Assembly: GCF_011421595.1 (NCBI RefSeq)
Contig: NZ_WTLH01000048.1
Span: forward strand, 1 to 33,784
Direction: 5' to 3'
DNA length: 33,784 nucleotides
From: Streptomyces sp. YIM 98790
Lineage (GTDB): Bacteria; Actinomycetota; Actinomycetes; Streptomycetales; Streptomycetaceae
The notes beneath the pieces are model-generated. The model was not told where the DNA came from. It searched no databases and was given only the letters and a program-made list of their open reading frames with translations. The translations under genes and the position numbers were made by a program. Shown piece after piece: positions 33,044 through 33,784 of the stretch. Each line of letters starts with the position of its first letter. Positions within the stretch are counted from its first letter, which is position 1.

Positions 33044-33549
33044 CCGTCCCGCTGCGGTACACCACGCACCCCAGCCCGCTCGGCGAACTGCTGCTCACCG
33101 GCCCCGAGCCCGGCCTGCTGGCGGGCGTGTACTTCACCGGCCAGCGCCACGCCCCGGCCGTCCACCCCGGATGGCGGCGCGACGGCACCGGATTCCGCGC
33201 CGCCGCCGAGCAGCTTGACGCCTACTTCGCCGGTGAGCTCAAGGAGTTCGCGCTGTACTCCGCCGTCACCGGCACCGACTTCCAGCGGCGGGTGTGGGCC
33301 GCGCTGGACACCATCCCCTACGGCAGCACGGTCAGCTACGCGGAACTGGCCGCCACGGCCGGCCTGCCGGCCCGCTCCGCCCGCGCGGTGGGCGGGGCGG
33401 TCGGCCGCAACCCGCTCACCGTGGTCCGCCCCTGCCACCGGGTGATCGGTACCGGCGGTTCGCTGACCGGCTACGCCGGCGGCACCGAGCGCAAGCGCCG
33501 CCTGCTCACCCTGGAGGGCGTCCTCGGGGAGACCCCCGCCCGCCGCTGA
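33040..33549 (+). CDS. ogt: Methylated-DNA--protein-cysteine methyltransferase
   Basis: A 169-aa suicide repair protein that takes the alkyl group from O6-alkylguanine onto C132 in the VVRPCHRVIG motif. FQRRVWAALDTIPYGSTVSY and ARAVGGAVGRNP form the DNA-binding part, including the arginine finger, and GYAGGTERKRRLL closes the fold. GAAGGAG lies eight bases before the ATG, which overlaps the stop of ada-alkA by 4 bp (ATGA). The pair therefore restores all activities of a complete Ada system, as in the M. tuberculosis adaA-alkA/ogt operon. A strong hairpin follows. Confidence 0.95.
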   Translation: MTVPLRYTTHPSPLGELLLTGPEPGLLAGVYFTGQRHAPAVHPGWRRDGTGFRAAAEQLDAYFAGELKEFALYSAVTGTDFQRRVWAALDTIPYGSTVSYAELAATAGLPARSARAVGGAVGRNPLTVVRPCHRVIGTGGSLTGYAGGTERKRRLLTLEGVLGETPARR

Positions 33550-33594
33550 CGGGCCCGTCCGGCCACGCCGCCGCCCGTCCGTCCGGGCACACAC

Positions 33595-33644
33595 AGGGCG
33601 GCGGCCCGGCCACCCCGCACGGGGTGCTGCCGGGCCGCCGCCCT
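33595..33644. terminator. Long nested hairpin terminator after ogt
   Basis: AGGGCGGCGGCCCGGC (33595-33610) pairs perfectly with 33629-33644. Inside it CACCCC and GGGGTG form a second stem around GCAC. It separates ogt from a convergent gene and may work in both directions. Confidence 0.88.
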
Positions 33645-33681
33645 GAAGGATGCGCGATACGAGATGCGGGTGCCGTCGGCC

Positions 33682-33784
33682 TCAGCCGAACTGACGCTCA
33701 ATGCGGGCCAGCTTCTCCTCCAGGGAGTCCAGCCGGGGCGCCTGGCTGTAACCGCCGCCGTAGTCCGAGCCGTAGCCGTTGCCG
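33682..33784 (-). CDS. C-terminal end of an unidentified Gly/Tyr-rich protein (start beyond the window)
   Basis: Reading leftward from the right edge, the frame gives a Gly/Tyr/Asn/Ser-rich stretch (GNGYGSDYGGGYSQAP). It ends in a short amphipathic helix (LDSLEEKLARIERQFG) before a TGA at 33684-33682. Only 33 residues are visible. No family can be assigned. Codon third positions are G/C-rich, and the convergent terminator fits a real gene end. Confidence 0.6.
   Translation of the reverse strand, partial: GNGYGSDYGGGYSQAPRLDSLEEKLARIERQFG

Overview
The window is very GC-rich, strongly codon-biased DNA from an actinomycete, most likely Streptomyces or a close relative. Four things point there: a sulfur-operon leader peptide of the Streptomyces type, a lon promoter carrying both an HspR (HAIR) and a ClgR operator, a DUF574-type methyltransferase coupled to an XRE/DUF5753 regulator, and many leaderless or ATGA-overlapping genes. 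No tRNA, rRNA, CRISPR array, insertion sequence or phage integrase was seen.

Left part (1-9850, all minus strand). A truncated sensor histidine kinase and a small membrane protein lie downstream of a long assimilatory sulfate operon. In transcription order the operon is: 27-aa leader peptide, sulfite reductase (sirA), a 68-aa zinc-ribbon protein, APS reductase (cysH), a 29-codon mini-ORF, cysD, cysN, an SsuB-like ATPase, an SsuC-like permease and a sirohydrochlorin chelatase. Together these cover sulfate activation (CysDN), APS to sulfite (CysH), sulfite to sulfide (SirA), an iron-insertion step for the siroheme SirA needs, and import of an organic or inorganic sulfur source. cysC (APS kinase) and the substrate-binding protein of the ABC importer are not present. 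The mini-ORF sits in the place where cysC would be expected and overlaps both neighbours.

Middle part (9900-20380). A GNAT acetyltransferase and a pair of related small proteins (10640-11775) are followed by a plus-strand fermentation operon: adhE, pflB and the PFL-activating enzyme. The adhE upstream region holds a palindrome resembling the DevR/DosR (OsdR) hypoxia box. Together these genes would convert pyruvate to formate and acetyl-CoA, and acetyl-CoA to ethanol, regenerating NAD+ when oxygen is short. A LysR regulator divergent from a DapA/NAL-superfamily lyase follows.

Right part (20700-33784). This contains a DUF3800 protein convergent with and overlapping aidB; a YihY-family membrane protein divergent from aidB with only 11 bp between the two starts; the methyltransferase/XRE pair; a DUF1876 protein, possibly also hypoxia-controlled; RsgA with a poly-serine N-terminus; Lon protease under HAIR/ClgR-type control; an Ada-AlkA fusion translationally coupled to Ogt (alkylation repair); and the C-terminal end of an unidentified Gly/Tyr-rich protein. 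Several long perfect hairpins mark transcription-unit ends.
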